A stretch of DNA of 64,000 nt, taken from NCBI GenBank assembly GCA_963854835.1, contig OY978526.1:34386501-34450500 (forward strand), read 5' to 3'. Positions within the stretch are counted from its first letter, which is position 1. Each line of letters begins with the position of its first letter. Made by a program: the position numbers and the translations under genes. The notes below the pieces were generated by a model that was not told where the DNA came from, made no database searches, and was given only the letters and a program-made list of their open reading frames with translations. This stretch comes from Megamerina dolium. Its lineage: Eukaryota; Arthropoda; Insecta; Diptera; Megamerinidae. Positions 49,828 to 60,489 of the stretch are shown piece by piece.

Positions 49828-50461
49828 TTATCTGAAAATATTTGTTATTATATACTAAATTTGAAACAAAAGATGAACCGATCACAGAAATACACATAGA
49901 AATGCAATAACAAATTGGAAGTGAGCATAACTAGTTTGGAGCATTACTGCATAGATTCTAGATAGTGTTATGGATCGCAAGCTCTGTGGCAAAATATTTG
50001 TTCATTTTTTTTTAGTCAAACTGAAATTCAGCCAACATAGGAAATTGATTTCTTTTAAGACTGGAATTGTTGCTATGCTTTATGTGGTATTCTACTTCTG
50101 ATATTCTTCTTGTTTATTTATTATTCTAATTTAAATGATAGTTGTACATTCCAGTTGTAAAATATCACGTCTAGAAAAAATTTAACTCATTATGTTGGTT
50201 GGAAAACAATAAAGCATTTCGATCATAAAAGCTAGTAACTCGTTTTATATAATAATGAATTGGGGCTAATAATTTACAAAAAATACATACATCCAATATA
50301 ATGTACGACTCGAGTTAATTTCAAACATTTTATTTAATGAAACATCTACGGAACACTGGTATTTATCAGAACTTGAGACGATGCACCAACTATTAGCAGC
50401 ATTATTATGTGACTGATAATTTAAATGTAAATTTAGTACGTTATATGTACTATTTGACTGT

Positions 50462-51373
50462 TCACTGGTCCATTTTTCCAGATGCCGTTTCCTTATTGCT
50501 ACTGCCTTCAATTTTTTCCAATGCTGCAAATTTCCATCGCATATAGGCAACTCGCATCCGATCCCATATGTTGTCGAGTGAATCCATAGCGGGGCGAACA
50601 TCGAGTAGAGCAAATTTATAGTCATTATCAACCACGCCACCATCGTAGTAATCTATAACGTATCTCACATTTTTGCCGCAGCGGTCGACAATCCAATCAT
50701 GTCGATCAAATGGTAATTCGTAACTAAAAGCATATACCAAGAATTAAATAAAGCTCTTAATAAATGCAGATCTAAGTATGTAATATACATACCCCAACCA
50801 ACTACGAAATCGGGCACGCGGACTGTAGTCAGATGCTTTGCCACCGAAACTTTTTAGACGTGGATTACCACACTCTTTGGCGTGCAACGCCTCCCATTTA
50901 AGTACCTCCTTCCATGCTTGCTCATTATTAGCATTATGAATGCGTATTATATCGGCCATATCCTTCTGTTTTATATCTTCGTTTTTCCATCGCCAACCCT
51001 TACGAAGCATTGCATTCCAAAACATTTGTTGGCTAGGATACTGCCAGAACTGCACACTGCCATCTTCTGTCACTTTAGGTATGCTCGACGTTTGACGATC
51101 TGTTGGCAGTGGGAAGGGTTGATCGGGGGCTGGCTTTTGATTGGCAGGTGGCATCATGTTAAGAGGATTAACAGCACCACTATTGTCATGCTGGACTGGA
51201 CACTCAGAAGCTGATGTAATATTTGATTGTGGCGAATTCATTCCCACACTATTGCCCTTTTGGTGCATAGGACATTCTGGTGGTGGGATTCCATCTGATG
51301 TTTTCATATGAGCATGATCTTTGGCCATACTTTGAGTTGCTTGCAAATGGGCAATTGAGACGGCGTTACCCAT
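50462..51373 (-). CDS. Cchl: Holocytochrome c-type synthase (cytochrome c heme lyase)
   Basis: Two coding exons on the minus strand, 51373-50793 and 50723-50462, joined at G-Y ([15 protein letters not shown]) to give 280 aa. The enzyme attaches heme covalently to the CxxCH of cytochromes c in the mitochondrial intermembrane space. Two Cys-Pro heme-regulatory motifs lie in the N-terminal part (ECPMHQ, ECPVQH). The catalytic core follows: [21 protein letters not shown] (carrying the conserved heme-ligating His region), [40 protein letters not shown] and LDVRPAMDS. Length is normal for the family and there are no breaks. A non-coding leader exon with a GTAAGT donor is suggested near 51590. It is tail-to-tail with Mitofilin, 634 bp apart. 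Confidence 0.95.
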
Positions 51374-52282
51374 AGTGAAGCCTACAATTTTGTAAACATT
51401 AGTAAAATATCACAAGTTCGGTTGCGTAATTCATTTGACTCTATCAGATTATCCACTTACCTTTAAACTGAAGTTTTAGAATAAATTTTCGATGTTTTGT
51501 CTTTAAACGAATATAGAATTTAGAAGTAATTAATGTACTATGCGATTAATAAAATTGATTTTTCTCTAAACAGAAATATACTTACCTTCGCAGTAGAAGG
51601 TCGTAAAAAGTGACAGATGTTGATGTTGTTTTTATTTTAACAAATTTTTGAGGTTAGGTTATAATCTGACAGTCAAAAGTTCTATACCTACTCGCTCATG
51701 CATGTATGACTCAAACATATAATTTACGTGCTATTTGGCTGAAATTGCTGAAATCAAATTAGTATTAGATAATTTTTGCAAATGATTTATTTATGACGTT
51801 CGCACGATGTGTTATTATTATATTGGTGTAATTAATTATATGTTAATCACACTATAAGAGTAAGCAATTTTGTTGTACGAATTATTTGACGGTATGCAAA
51901 TACATATAACATATCAATACGAGATGACCAATATATTTTGTTGTATTTACTGGAATAAACATATGAATTAACAGAATTTCAGATAATGGCCCAATTTTAA
52001 AATTAATCAGTGGACTCAATTTCTGCTACATTTCAAAGTTGATTTCGGATATTTCTAACGTCCCATATATATGTAATAAACTTATTTTTAATTAGCTTTT
52101 TGTTTATCGTACATTAAAGGTGTATAACGGTGTTACAGTCGTTTTTAAATGGAAATATACCGGAAAATATTCTAAAATTTGCAAACAATGTGGCACACAT
52201 ATTACTCATATCGACTCATTTAAGTTTTAGTCTACTTGAAATGATTCCCTAATTCCCTACTGAAAGAAAATTAATTAAAATT
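51374..52282. other. Spacer upstream of Cchl and the small ORF
   Basis: Contains the Cchl leader: an acceptor next to the ATG, and a candidate donor CGAAG|GTAAGTATAT on the minus strand near 51586. Beyond about 51700 the sequence is AT-rich, without repeats or coding signal that I recognise. Confidence 0.5.
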
Positions 52283-52501
52283 ATGGAAGCAAACCAAACT
52301 ATCCTTCGACAGTTGCGTGTAACAGCTTATGAGCCACTTACTGTACTGCACATATTGGACGAATGTATTGCCTTTATCAGTGCAAGAAAAGCGATATTCG
52401 GGAATGACAAACCATCAGACTCATTAAAGAGTGTAGACATGAAGTGCATTAAAAAAATAAATAATTATCTTTCATTAACTAATTTAACGAAATTAATTTA
52501 G
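52283..52501 (+). CDS. Small hypothetical protein (72 aa)
   Basis: A single open frame, MEANQTILRQLR to LTNLTKLI, with balanced composition unlike the low-complexity ORFs around it. It has alternating hydrophobic residues that suggest two or three helices (TVLHILDECIAFISARKAIF), no signal peptide and no membrane segment. The ATG follows an A-rich AAAATT context and AATAAA-type signals follow at about 52623. I do not recognise the family. It could be a genuine short gene or one exon of a larger one; a complete 72-aa protein is the simplest reading. Confidence 0.5.
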   Translation: MEANQTILRQLRVTAYEPLTVLHILDECIAFISARKAIFGNDKPSDSLKSVDMKCIKKINNYLSLTNLTKLI

Positions 52502-53245
52502 AATTCATTTTAACTTACGACATATAACATTATTGTAAGCAAACTATTATATTAAGAGAGCTGAAGGTCTAGCTACTAGTTTATGTAAGTAATAATGTGA
52601 TTTATCACGTTATTTCTCTAGTAAATAAAAATAAATAAAAAGATATTTAAACTGAAATTAAAAATCCGAATGTTTATTATTTTTTAATTTTTTAATTTAT
52701 ACATTCTGAACAAAAAATAAACTGTTAGTAATGATTCGACATATCACTTTGCAACAAGATCAACGGAAGTTACTGATGATACTAATGATGAAAATGATAC
52801 TCTAGGGATAAGTAGGGTTAAGCTAATTTCCTTACTAACCTTACTAGGTCTAAAAGTAACAACATAATGGTGCGGCAAAGTGGGGCCCTGCAAAGACCAC
52901 AATTTTTCCATTCACAAGAAATTACAAACTTAAGATCCTTAAAACTACCCGCTTGGATGGAAAAGAGATAGAATAACAGAAGGAACTAAAATTCCTAGAG
53001 ATAATGCTTATAATACTAATAATATGTAAAACAAATTAAAATCTTTATTAGTTCTAAATATCAATCAAAGAAATATAAAGTAAAAATTGCAGATAAATCA
53101 CCTTGGGCGATGTTACACAGAGTGCCGAGTTGTGATTGCTTTCAAAACAAATTTAAAACTTTTGTAGACCTAAAGGAGCAATAAGTCCTCCTGCAGGCGT
53201 TCACGAAACGAAGTAGGCTAATCAAAGGGTCATATACAATATATG

Positions 53246-53248
<3 letters not shown>
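52502..53248. other. Gene-free spacer
   Basis: AT-rich sequence with candidate polyadenylation signals for the small ORF near 52623-52640. I see no conserved protein, RNA or repeat up to the TA microsatellite. Confidence 0.5.

Positions 53249-53310
<62 letters not shown>
53249..53310. repeat. TA microsatellite, left part
   Basis: About 62 bp of uninterrupted TA, preceded by ATGTATGT. It abuts the inverted repeat of the Tc1-like element and is probably one side of a microsatellite into which transposons inserted. The other side is at 59828. Confidence 0.9.
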
Positions 53311-53314
<4 letters not shown>

Positions 53315-53457
53315 TTGAATGTTTTAATATTTATTTGTTCCTTCATTAAATACATAAAAAACAACAACAACAAAAGTTCGGTATTCTTACGAAATTAACT
53401 GTAAACAACAAAAAACAAATTATACTCATATTTCATCTGTGCAAAACTTAAGCAACT
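53311..53457 (+). repeat. Left inverted repeat of the Tc1-like element
   Basis: 147 bp, base for base complementary to 54671-54817 by my reading. It ends inside with TGCAAAACTTAAGCAACT. Perfect identity implies a recent origin or recent homogenisation. Confidence 0.92.
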
Positions 53458-53606
53458 CGGAGTGCAAAGGTGTTCGATATTTCTTTGTTCAGAAAATAAC
53501 GGATCTTTTTCGGAGTTTTTTCTGCTTTGTGCATTAAAATTGATCTAACTCAGTACAAAAAAGTCTTTCTTAGCGCACAGTTCTTTCAAACATATTGAAA
53601 TCCAAA

Positions 53607-54669
53607 ATGCAACGTGTCCGTTATAGTCATCTATTTAAGATGAAGGTTATATCGTTATTTAAGGAAGGAAAACCACAGAATGACATTGCAAAATCATTAA
53701 ATATCAACAAATCTAAGATATCAAGATGGATACGATTATTTGAAAAAACTGGTAGCGTTACAGATCGAAATTCAGGAGGAAGACCCCAAAAAATTTCTTA
53801 TAGGGAAGCTATTCAAATTAAAAAATTGATTAAAAAAAATCCGTTCATGTCTTCAAAAGATATAGTAAATACTCTTAATTTAAATGTCGATTCAAGCACA
53901 GTAAGAAGGCATTTGATTAAAGTTGGTTTAAAAAGCTACAAAGCGGTAAAGAAACCAATGCTTACACCAAAACATGTAAAAAAAGGTATGTTTGGTTTAA
54001 TGCCTTCAAAACAAAAACAACAACATATATTTTTTTTCCAGACTTGAATTTGCGAAGAAGTACGTGGGCTGGTCCATAAAAAAGTGGTTTGGCGTACTGT
54101 TCAGTGATGAAGTTAAAATAAATTTATTTAATTCAGACGGAATAATAAGAGTTCGACATGCGAAAGGTGAAGGCCTCAATCCGCGATACTGTAAAATGAC
54201 TGTAAAGCATGGAGGAGGGAACGTCATGGTGTGGGCGTGTTTTTCGGGGAGTGGACTTGGTCCGTTGCATAGGATTGACCACAAAATGGACAGATTTATG
54301 TATAAGGACATCTTAGAAACTGCAATGTTGCCTTTTGCGGAATGGAATATGCCACTTCGATGGGTGTTTCAGCACGACAATGATCCGAAACACACATCGA
54401 AGTTTGTAAAGGATTGGCTACAGTCAAATAAGATTCAAGTGCTTGATTGGCCGGCACAATCGCCCGACTTGAATCCTATTGAAAATTTGTTTTCAATTTT
54501 AAAACGAGGCTTGCGCTCAAAGCGCTTTAAAAATAAAGACGAACTATTTTTAGGCCTCAAAACTGAATGGGAAAATATAAATAAATCATATTTAACGATA
54601 TTAGTAGCTTCTATGCCCAAAAGGTGTGCTGCAGTAATTAAAAATAAGGTTTACTACACAAAATATTAA
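53607..54669 (+). pseudogene. Tc1/Minos-like transposase with a one-base frame break
   Basis: Exon 1 begins at ATG 53607 (MQRVRYSHLFKMKV) with a paired helix-turn-helix: QNDIAKSLNINKSKISRWI, then the basic GGRPQK hook, then SKDIVNTLNLNVDSSTVRRH. A 56-bp intron (GTATGT at 53986, CCAG at 54041) sits where Minos has its intron. Exon 2 carries the DD34E triad: D in SDEVKINLF, D in FQHDNDPKHTS, E in PDLNPIENLF. The two parts join one base out of frame, next to an A7 run at 53978-53984. The break is a real deletion or a homopolymer sequencing error. Without it the protein would be about 335 aa, normal for Tc1. Confidence 0.85.
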
Positions 54670-54670
54670 A

Positions 54671-54817
54671 AGTTGCTTAAGTTTTGCACAGATGAAATAT
54701 GAGTATAATTTGTTTTTTGTTGTTTACAGTTAATTTCGTAAGAATACCGAACTTTTGTTGTTGTTGTTTTTTATGTATTTAATGAAGGAACAAATAAATA
54801 TTAAAACATTCAATCTA
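54671..54817 (-). repeat. Right inverted repeat of the Tc1-like element
   Basis: Perfect complement of 53311-53457. Outside it, 54818-54891 forms the unique outer arm, which contains a second GTTGCTTAAGTTTTGCACA. Confidence 0.92.
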
Positions 54818-54903
54818 AGCGCTTTTATTTTTTAGTAAATTTGAAATCAATGAGAGCACTATGCCAGTTGCTTAAGTTTTGCACAATACTGTATATAATA
54901 TAT

Positions 54904-55105
54904 TGTTACGAAAATGTCTTTATTGGGCTGTTCGTATCGACTAGATTGCATAAAAAAATGTACAAATCAATTCTATTTTTCTTATTAAATTCAAATATCA
55001 AAAAATATCACAAATATTTCAAAGAGAATCTAATTTCTAATCTTTCTGTACAAGTATATTTTTCACCAGTGTTTTTGTTAAGTGATTTGTTTATTATTTA
55101 CAACA
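54904..55105 (-). repeat. 3' LTR of the gypsy element
   Basis: 202 bp, TG...CA ends, containing AATAAA on the element's strand. It has one visible mismatch to the other LTR (an A versus T within AATATCxCAAATA). Confidence 0.93.
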
Positions 55106-55116
55106 CTGCCCTCCAC

Positions 55117-56611
55117 TTAAACTTGTTCGTCCCGAACAAGTGTTTCCCTATCACCGTGATAAGGAGCCAGCCGTTCCAGATGTACTATTTTCAATTTTGC
55201 TCGACGATGCCCTGATTGTTGAATCCGATACACAACATCGTTGATTCTGTTTATCACTTTATATGGTCCTTCCCAATGCGTTTGTAATTTAGGAGACATG
55301 CCCTTTTTCCGTTGTGGATTATGAAGCCATACCAGGTCTCCTTTATGGTAGCCTTTTGAATTTGTTCGTAAATCATATCTGGCCTTCATCTTGTCACTTG
55401 TTATCTGAATTCGCCTTCTTATGAAACGATGCACTTCATCTAGTTGATTTCGTTTGTTCTCAACGTAGTCACATATAGGTTTGTCAGACGATGGAGTTAC
55501 TCCAAATTTCAAATCAGCCGGTAATCTTACATCTGTACCGAAAACTGCTCTTGCTGGTGTTGTTGCTGTGGAATTATGCTGTGCAGACCGATATGCAAGT
55601 AGAAACATTGGGATGTGAGTGTCCCAATCTTTTTGATCCCTGTTAACGACTTTCCTCAGGTACTCATTCAAGGTACGGTTGAATCGTTCTACCATACCGT
55701 CCGACTGTGGATGTAATGGAGTGGTACGAATTTTATGTACGCCCAAAATTGCGCAAACTTCTTTAAACACCGTTGATTCGAAGTTTCGCCCTTGGTCAGA
55801 ATGCAGCTCTAATGGGACACCAAATCGTGTAATCCAATTGTTCACGAATACTTCAGCGACCATGTTCGCTTCTTGATTTGGAATAGGGTACACTTCTGGC
55901 CACTTGCTAAAGTAGTCCATTACTACCAACACATACCTATTTCCCAAGTTGCTCGTGGGGAACGGTCCCGCTATGTCCAACGCAATTCGTTCAAACGGAG
56001 CACCCGTGTTGTACTGTTGCATCTTACCTCGAGTCCTTCTATGTGGCCCTTTTGCTGATGAGCATTGGTCACATCTTCTTATAAAGTCTGCCACGGATTC
56101 CTGGCACCCAACCCAGTAGAAGCGCCGCTTGACCTTTTCTGTAGTTTTAGCTATGCCTAAATGACCTCCACTGGATGCATTGTGATATTCTGAAATTACC
56201 TCGTTGATTCTGGACTTTGGTACCACCAGAAGGTTATTTGCGGTTTTGCCATCTTCACTTTCCCATGTACAGACAACCATCACTAAGGTGCAAGCTTTGC
56301 CATTGCGCCCAGTATGCTTTAGATATCGGGCTTTCACTAGCCATTTCTTGCCAGTCTGGTCGGATGCCATGCTCTTTACTTTTCATGATTTTTGCAAGAT
56401 CTGGGTCGTTCCGCTGCTCTTTTTGTATTCGTTCACTGGTCCAGGACTCTTCCGGAAGGGCATTTAAAAGCCGGATGTCTACAATGTGTTCCTTGCTTTC
56501 GGCTCGTGAACAATGTTTGCATTCAGTGCTGCAGGGACGACGCGATAAGGCATCAGCATTGCCATGATGATCTCCTTTACGGTGCTCAATTGTAAAATCG
56601 TAGCTTTGCAA
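55117..56611 (-). pseudogene. gypsy pol C-terminal part: RNase H end and integrase, one frameshift
   Basis: Two overlapping frames. The first (56611-56255) covers the RNase H tail (SYDFTIEHRKGDHHGNADALS) and linker. The second (56370-55117) holds the integrase: zinc-binding HHCC (HNASSGGHLG, then CDQCSSAKG), the catalytic D in LDIAGPFP, D in HSDQGRNFES and E in SDGMVERFNR, and a C-terminal GPY-like WEGPYKVI. The frame switches near 56300, at the stretch reading SDGCLYMGK in one frame and WESEDGKTANN in the other. Integrase itself is uninterrupted, and its stop lies 12 bp from the LTR. Confidence 0.88.
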
Positions 56612-56615
56612 TCGC

Positions 56616-58634
56616 TCAATCCATCGCGCTAGTTGACCTTCCGGTCAACTCTGAGATGGAGTCAGTCCTGAGATGGAATTGTTGTCCGTATAGATACTTA
56701 TGAAAGTGTTTCACGCATTCCATTATGGCAAGTAGCTCCCTTCGCGTTACGCAGTAGTTTCGCTCTGGTTTTGACAAAGTTTTGCTGTAGTAGGCTATCA
56801 CTTTTTCTTGTCCTTCTATTATCTGAGACAGTACTCCGCCGATTCCGTAGCCGCTCGCATCCGTATCCAATATAAATATTTTGCCAGGTGTTGGGTAAGC
56901 TAATACTGGTGCGGAGCAGAGTTGTTCTTTGAGCTGTTCGAAAGCCTTATCTTGTGTATCACCCCATTTGAATGCCTGGTTCTTCCTAGTTAGCTCATGT
57001 AAACTACTGGCTATGTTTGCAAAGCCGGGCACGAACCGTCTGTAGTAGGTACACAGCCCCAGGAAACTTCTTAGATCATGCAGGTTTGTTGGTTTTGGCC
57101 ACTTTTTCACCGCTGCTATTTTCTCGTCGTCTGTGTGAACGCCTTTCGTGGTTACCTTGTGACCGAGATACCGAACTTCACGTTTGAAAAGTGAACACTT
57201 CCTTGAGTTCAGTTTCAGTCCAGCGGCTTCTATTCGTTCAAAAACCTCCTTCAATTTCGCTAAGTGGTCGTCAAAGTCTTTGCCCATCACAATAATGTCG
57301 TCAAGATATACCAAACACGTTTTCCAGTGCAGTCCTTTCAAGACACGTTCCATGAGACGCTCGAAAGTGGCAGGTGCATTGCAAAGCCCGAAAGGCATCA
57401 CTGTGAATTGCCATAGTCCATCACCAACGCTAAATGCAGTCTTTTTTTTGTCTTTTTCTTTAAGTTCTACTTGCCAGTAGCCGCTCTGTAGATCGAGGGT
57501 TGAGAACCATTGTGCACCAAATAGTGTGTCGAGAGTATCGTCGATTCTAGGCAATGGATAGCTATCTTTCTTCGTGACATCATTCAACTTACGGTAGTCC
57601 ACACAGAATCGAGTACTTCCGTCTTTCTTCTTCACAAGCACTACTGGTGCACTCCAGGGGCTGGCGGATGGTTCGATAACACCTTCTCTCCGCATATCGG
57701 CAACGAGCTTTGTTACTTCATCCCTTCTAGCCAATGGAACTCTTCGTGGCGCTTGGCGGATAGGTTTGGAATCGCCGGTATCAATTTCATGTTTCACTAT
57801 AGCTGTTCTTCCGCCACTTTTACCTTTAGGTACAAAAATGGACCAATGTTTCCTTAATGCTTGTAACGCCTTATTTTTCTGATGTTCAGTAAGCTCTTTA
57901 GTCCATTCTTGTATCTGCGACATTGCCATTTCTTTGTCCGCATTGCTTCCAGCTTTTACTGTTGCCGTATCCGCTCCACAATTAACCACAGCTGTAACCT
58001 CTTGACATTGACCAATTATTGTTCCTTTTCTTACAAATTTTGGTGTACCAGATGGATTTAAAATTCGAATAGGTATACTTCCATCATTTTTAGACTCCAC
58101 TAGTGTTTTTCCAAGTATGATGTTATTGACTTGGTTACTTTTGATAGCTTCCACAACCCACAACTTACTTGTAACTCCATCCGTATCTATTTTAGCCCAT
58201 ATGATTGCCTCCGAATTTGCGGGTATTTTCTGTTTTTGGCATATCCGGACCTGCCTTGTACTTCCACTACGCTCATAGCCAGCATTTAGTGGACATTCGA
58301 CATCCATATATCGCAATATTCGTCGCCTTAAGTCTAATGTAACTCCATGTGCGATCATAAAATCTATGCCAATAATGACGTCATCGATAATATCTGCCAC
58401 AATGAATTCATGTTGTAAATCACAGTCACCTATCGTGATTTGCTTTGAGACCTTTCCCAAAATCGGTGCATCTTCACCTGTTGCTGTGCGAAGTTTTATA
58501 CCAACCAATGGCACAAACTCTTTCACCAGGCCACTTTTTATTATCGAGTGAGACGCGCCAGTATCCAAAGTCAAAATAAATGCTTTATTGTTAATTTTTC
58601 CATCGATGGTCAGACTGTTAGGCACGCGTTCCAT
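56616..58634 (-). pseudogene. gypsy pol N-terminal part: protease, reverse transcriptase, RNase H (truncated)
   Basis: A 672-aa open frame. Aspartic protease DTGASHSI is near the start. Reverse transcriptase blocks are FCVDYRKLNDVT, FSTLDLQSGYWQ, MPFGLCNAPATFE and the YxDD box VYLDDIIVMG. RNase H begins at FILDTDASGYGIGG. The frame ends abnormally in RNase H: after FHLRTD come unrelated residues and a stop, and the family sequence resumes in another frame (GQLARWIERLQ). An indel has therefore removed the RNase H middle near 56640-56670, where the short palindrome GTTGACC/GGTCAAC is seen. Confidence 0.88.
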
Positions 58635-58702
58635 TTGAGAGATGAGAATGGTGGGGCAACCCGTTGTGGGAGCCAGCTCACGCCCCTTGGAACTGGCTCG
58701 TT

Positions 58703-59585
58703 TTAATTTAACGATGGCTTATACGTAGTCTCGTTAATGCTGTTCACCCCGTCTTCGAGTTTCTTCTTCCCTGGAGAGCTTGATCGAGAACGTTTTCGAC
58801 GGCAATCCCGTGCCATATGTCCAGGTTTAGCACAATTAAAGCACTTTCCACTAAATGTGCCTTCACGTCGAACTACTGCAGCTTGCTCGGACTTGATCAC
58901 TTGGCGTACCACTTCAACCAGATCATCCGTTTCAATCTCCAATTTCCGAACCTTATGTGTTGGACGACACATCAAACCAGCAGCTTCAATGTCAGCGCAC
59001 TGCTAACAGTTTCTGCAAAAGTCGCTCTCGGGGACATGATTGTTTGTCGTTTTGTTTCGGGATCACGTATGCCTTCGATGAATGTGTCAATTTTAATTAT
59101 CTCAATGAAATCACTAGGTTTGCCAGCATCTTCTCGTCTATTATAACTTGTTTTTCGCTTAGCTCTTGAACTTTCTGGTCAGTCTGATCCATTCTTTCTA
59201 AGAATTGCTTTTGAATATCTAAAGAGGCTTTGGTAAGCTGTTCCTGCATGACGGTAGAGTTTTCTTCAAATTTCTCTTGCAACAGTGTAGCCATTCCTTT
59301 CTTAGATTCAGTAGAGTGTTTATCAAGTTGCTCCTGCATCTGCTGCATCATCGATTTCATAAAATCCATCATTTGGCCAGATGTGTCCGTTTTTTCCACT
59401 TCTTCAATTACACCACCTGCAACATCTTCTTCATAGAACTCATGTTCATCAACATTTACACCGTTGGCTTCCATAGCCTCTCGTAGTCTCACTTGCAGTT
59501 CTGCCTTAATACCGGATGAGGATAGATCCAATGATGCTAACTGTTGTTTCAGTTGCTCCACTTTCAGCTGGTTAAACTTCACCAT
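58703..59585 (-). pseudogene. gypsy gag remnant with SAP domain and zinc knuckle
   Basis: The frame opens at ATG 59585 with a SAP-like DNA-binding motif (LKVEQLKQQLASLDLSSSGI), followed by a Gln-rich coiled coil, and stops at 59097. The sequence then continues in other frames: a capsid C-terminal piece (DTFIEGIRDPETKRQ) and, from 58975, the nucleocapsid with CFNCAKPGHMARDC (CX2CX4HX4C). Most of the capsid appears to be missing between the coiled coil and IRDPET. A further one-base shift occurs near 58985. The gag cannot be functional as read. Confidence 0.8.
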
Positions 59586-59615
59586 TTTTTAAGCAATCTC
59601 ACCGCTGTCACCAAT

Positions 59616-59817
59616 TGTTACGAAAATGTCTTTATTGGGCTGTTCGTATCGACTAGATTGCATAAAAAAATGTACAAATCAATTCTATTTTTCTTATTAA
59701 ATTCAAATATCAAAAAATATCTCAAATATTTCAAAGAGAATCTAATTTCTAATCTTTCTGTACAAGTATATTTTTCACCAGTGTTTTTGTTAAGTGATTT
59801 GTTTATTATTTACAACA
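59616..59817 (-). repeat. 5' LTR of the gypsy element
   Basis: 202 bp, TG...CA ends, nearly identical to 54904-55105. It carries the promoter for the minus-strand element. Confidence 0.93.
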
Positions 59818-59819
59818 AT

Positions 59820-59827
<8 letters not shown>

Positions 59828-59896
<69 letters not shown>
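59828..59896. repeat. TA microsatellite, right part, with T tract
   Basis: TA repeats run from about 59828, interrupted once, into an uninterrupted run of T at about 59895-59912. Together with 53249-53310 it frames the two mobile elements. Confidence 0.9.
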
Positions 59897-59912
<16 letters not shown>

Positions 59913-60109
59913 GAGTCTCTTTTATTATGTGGTCGTGATGTCCATATATCGGACAACACCAATCCGATTGTGTCAAACGGCCATGTGTTTGAAAGGACAC
60001 ATTTCAGGCTACATTTGTGAGAACTGTTCTGTAAATCGTTGCTCGTGTAAAAAGTTATATTGATTTGAAAATGAATGAAATATCTGAAGAAATACTTTAT
60101 GTGAGGTTT

Positions 60110-60240
60110 TTTTAACTATAAAATGGTGAAAACGCTGCAAAAACATCCGTAATTTTTGAGCGGTTTACAAAGAGAATGCTGTGGGTGAATTCCAGGAGTG
60201 ATTTGCTCGATTCCGTTCCGGAAATTTCGATGTCAAAGCT
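60110..60240 (+). mobile_element. Mariner transposase fossil, N-terminal fragment
   Basis: The plus strand reads VYKENAVGEFQE, stop, FARFRSGNFDVKARN, close to the conserved WFxRFKSGDFDLxDxPRSGRP region of mariner transposases. It ends abruptly and is interrupted by stops, so it is an old fragment. Confidence 0.65.
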
Positions 60241-60489
60241 CGTAACTTTCATGACTCTCATGTATACTACTCTGTGTAACATGGACTTTGATAGGGCACT
60301 CAAATCCCTTTCCAGCGTAGGTTAGAAGAAATTGTTTCAATATATAAGGAATATCTTAACAAATCGATAAATCCATCTCCATTTTGGTGAGATGTTTGTA
60401 GCCACTTGAAAGAAGCTCGAACGATATATTGCAGATGGGTATATTCTCGATCAGCGTCGCATAAATAATCGATTTAATGATGTTCATCC

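Larger units (their letters stand above)
53311..54891 (+). mobile_element. Tc1/Minos-like DNA transposon, left end missing
   Basis: Contains a DD34E transposase gene between perfect 147-bp inverted repeats. The right side extends 74 bp further to a terminus reading CACAATACTG, followed by TA (54892-54893), as expected for a Tc1 end. The left side lacks the matching outer segment and goes straight into the TA microsatellite. The binding-site-like motif GTTGCTTAAGTTTTGCACA occurs twice on the right (about 54672 and 54869) and once, inverted, on the left: an IR/DR layout with its outer left copy lost. Confidence 0.88.
54904..59817 (-). mobile_element. Ty3/gypsy LTR retrotransposon, recently inserted, coding regions damaged
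   Basis: A 4914-bp element on the minus strand, flanked by ATAT target duplications (54900-54903 and 59818-59821). The two 202-bp LTRs differ at one base that I can see. The order is gag, protease, reverse transcriptase, RNase H, integrase, the order of the gypsy class. After the 5' LTR a TGGTGACAGCGGTGA resembles a primer-binding site; the tRNA was not assigned. A purine tract, AAGTGGAGGGCAG, precedes the 3' LTR. No env-like ORF is seen. It inserted within about 10 bp of the right end of the Tc1-like element, in TA repeat DNA. Confidence 0.93.

Noticed and set aside
54841..55215. 124-codon plus-strand ORF
   Set aside because: It overlaps the outer arm of the Tc1-like element, the LTR and the antisense of integrase.
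59544..60020. 158-codon plus-strand ORF over an LTR and TA repeat
   Set aside because: It runs through the LTR and microsatellite (IYIYIY); artefact.
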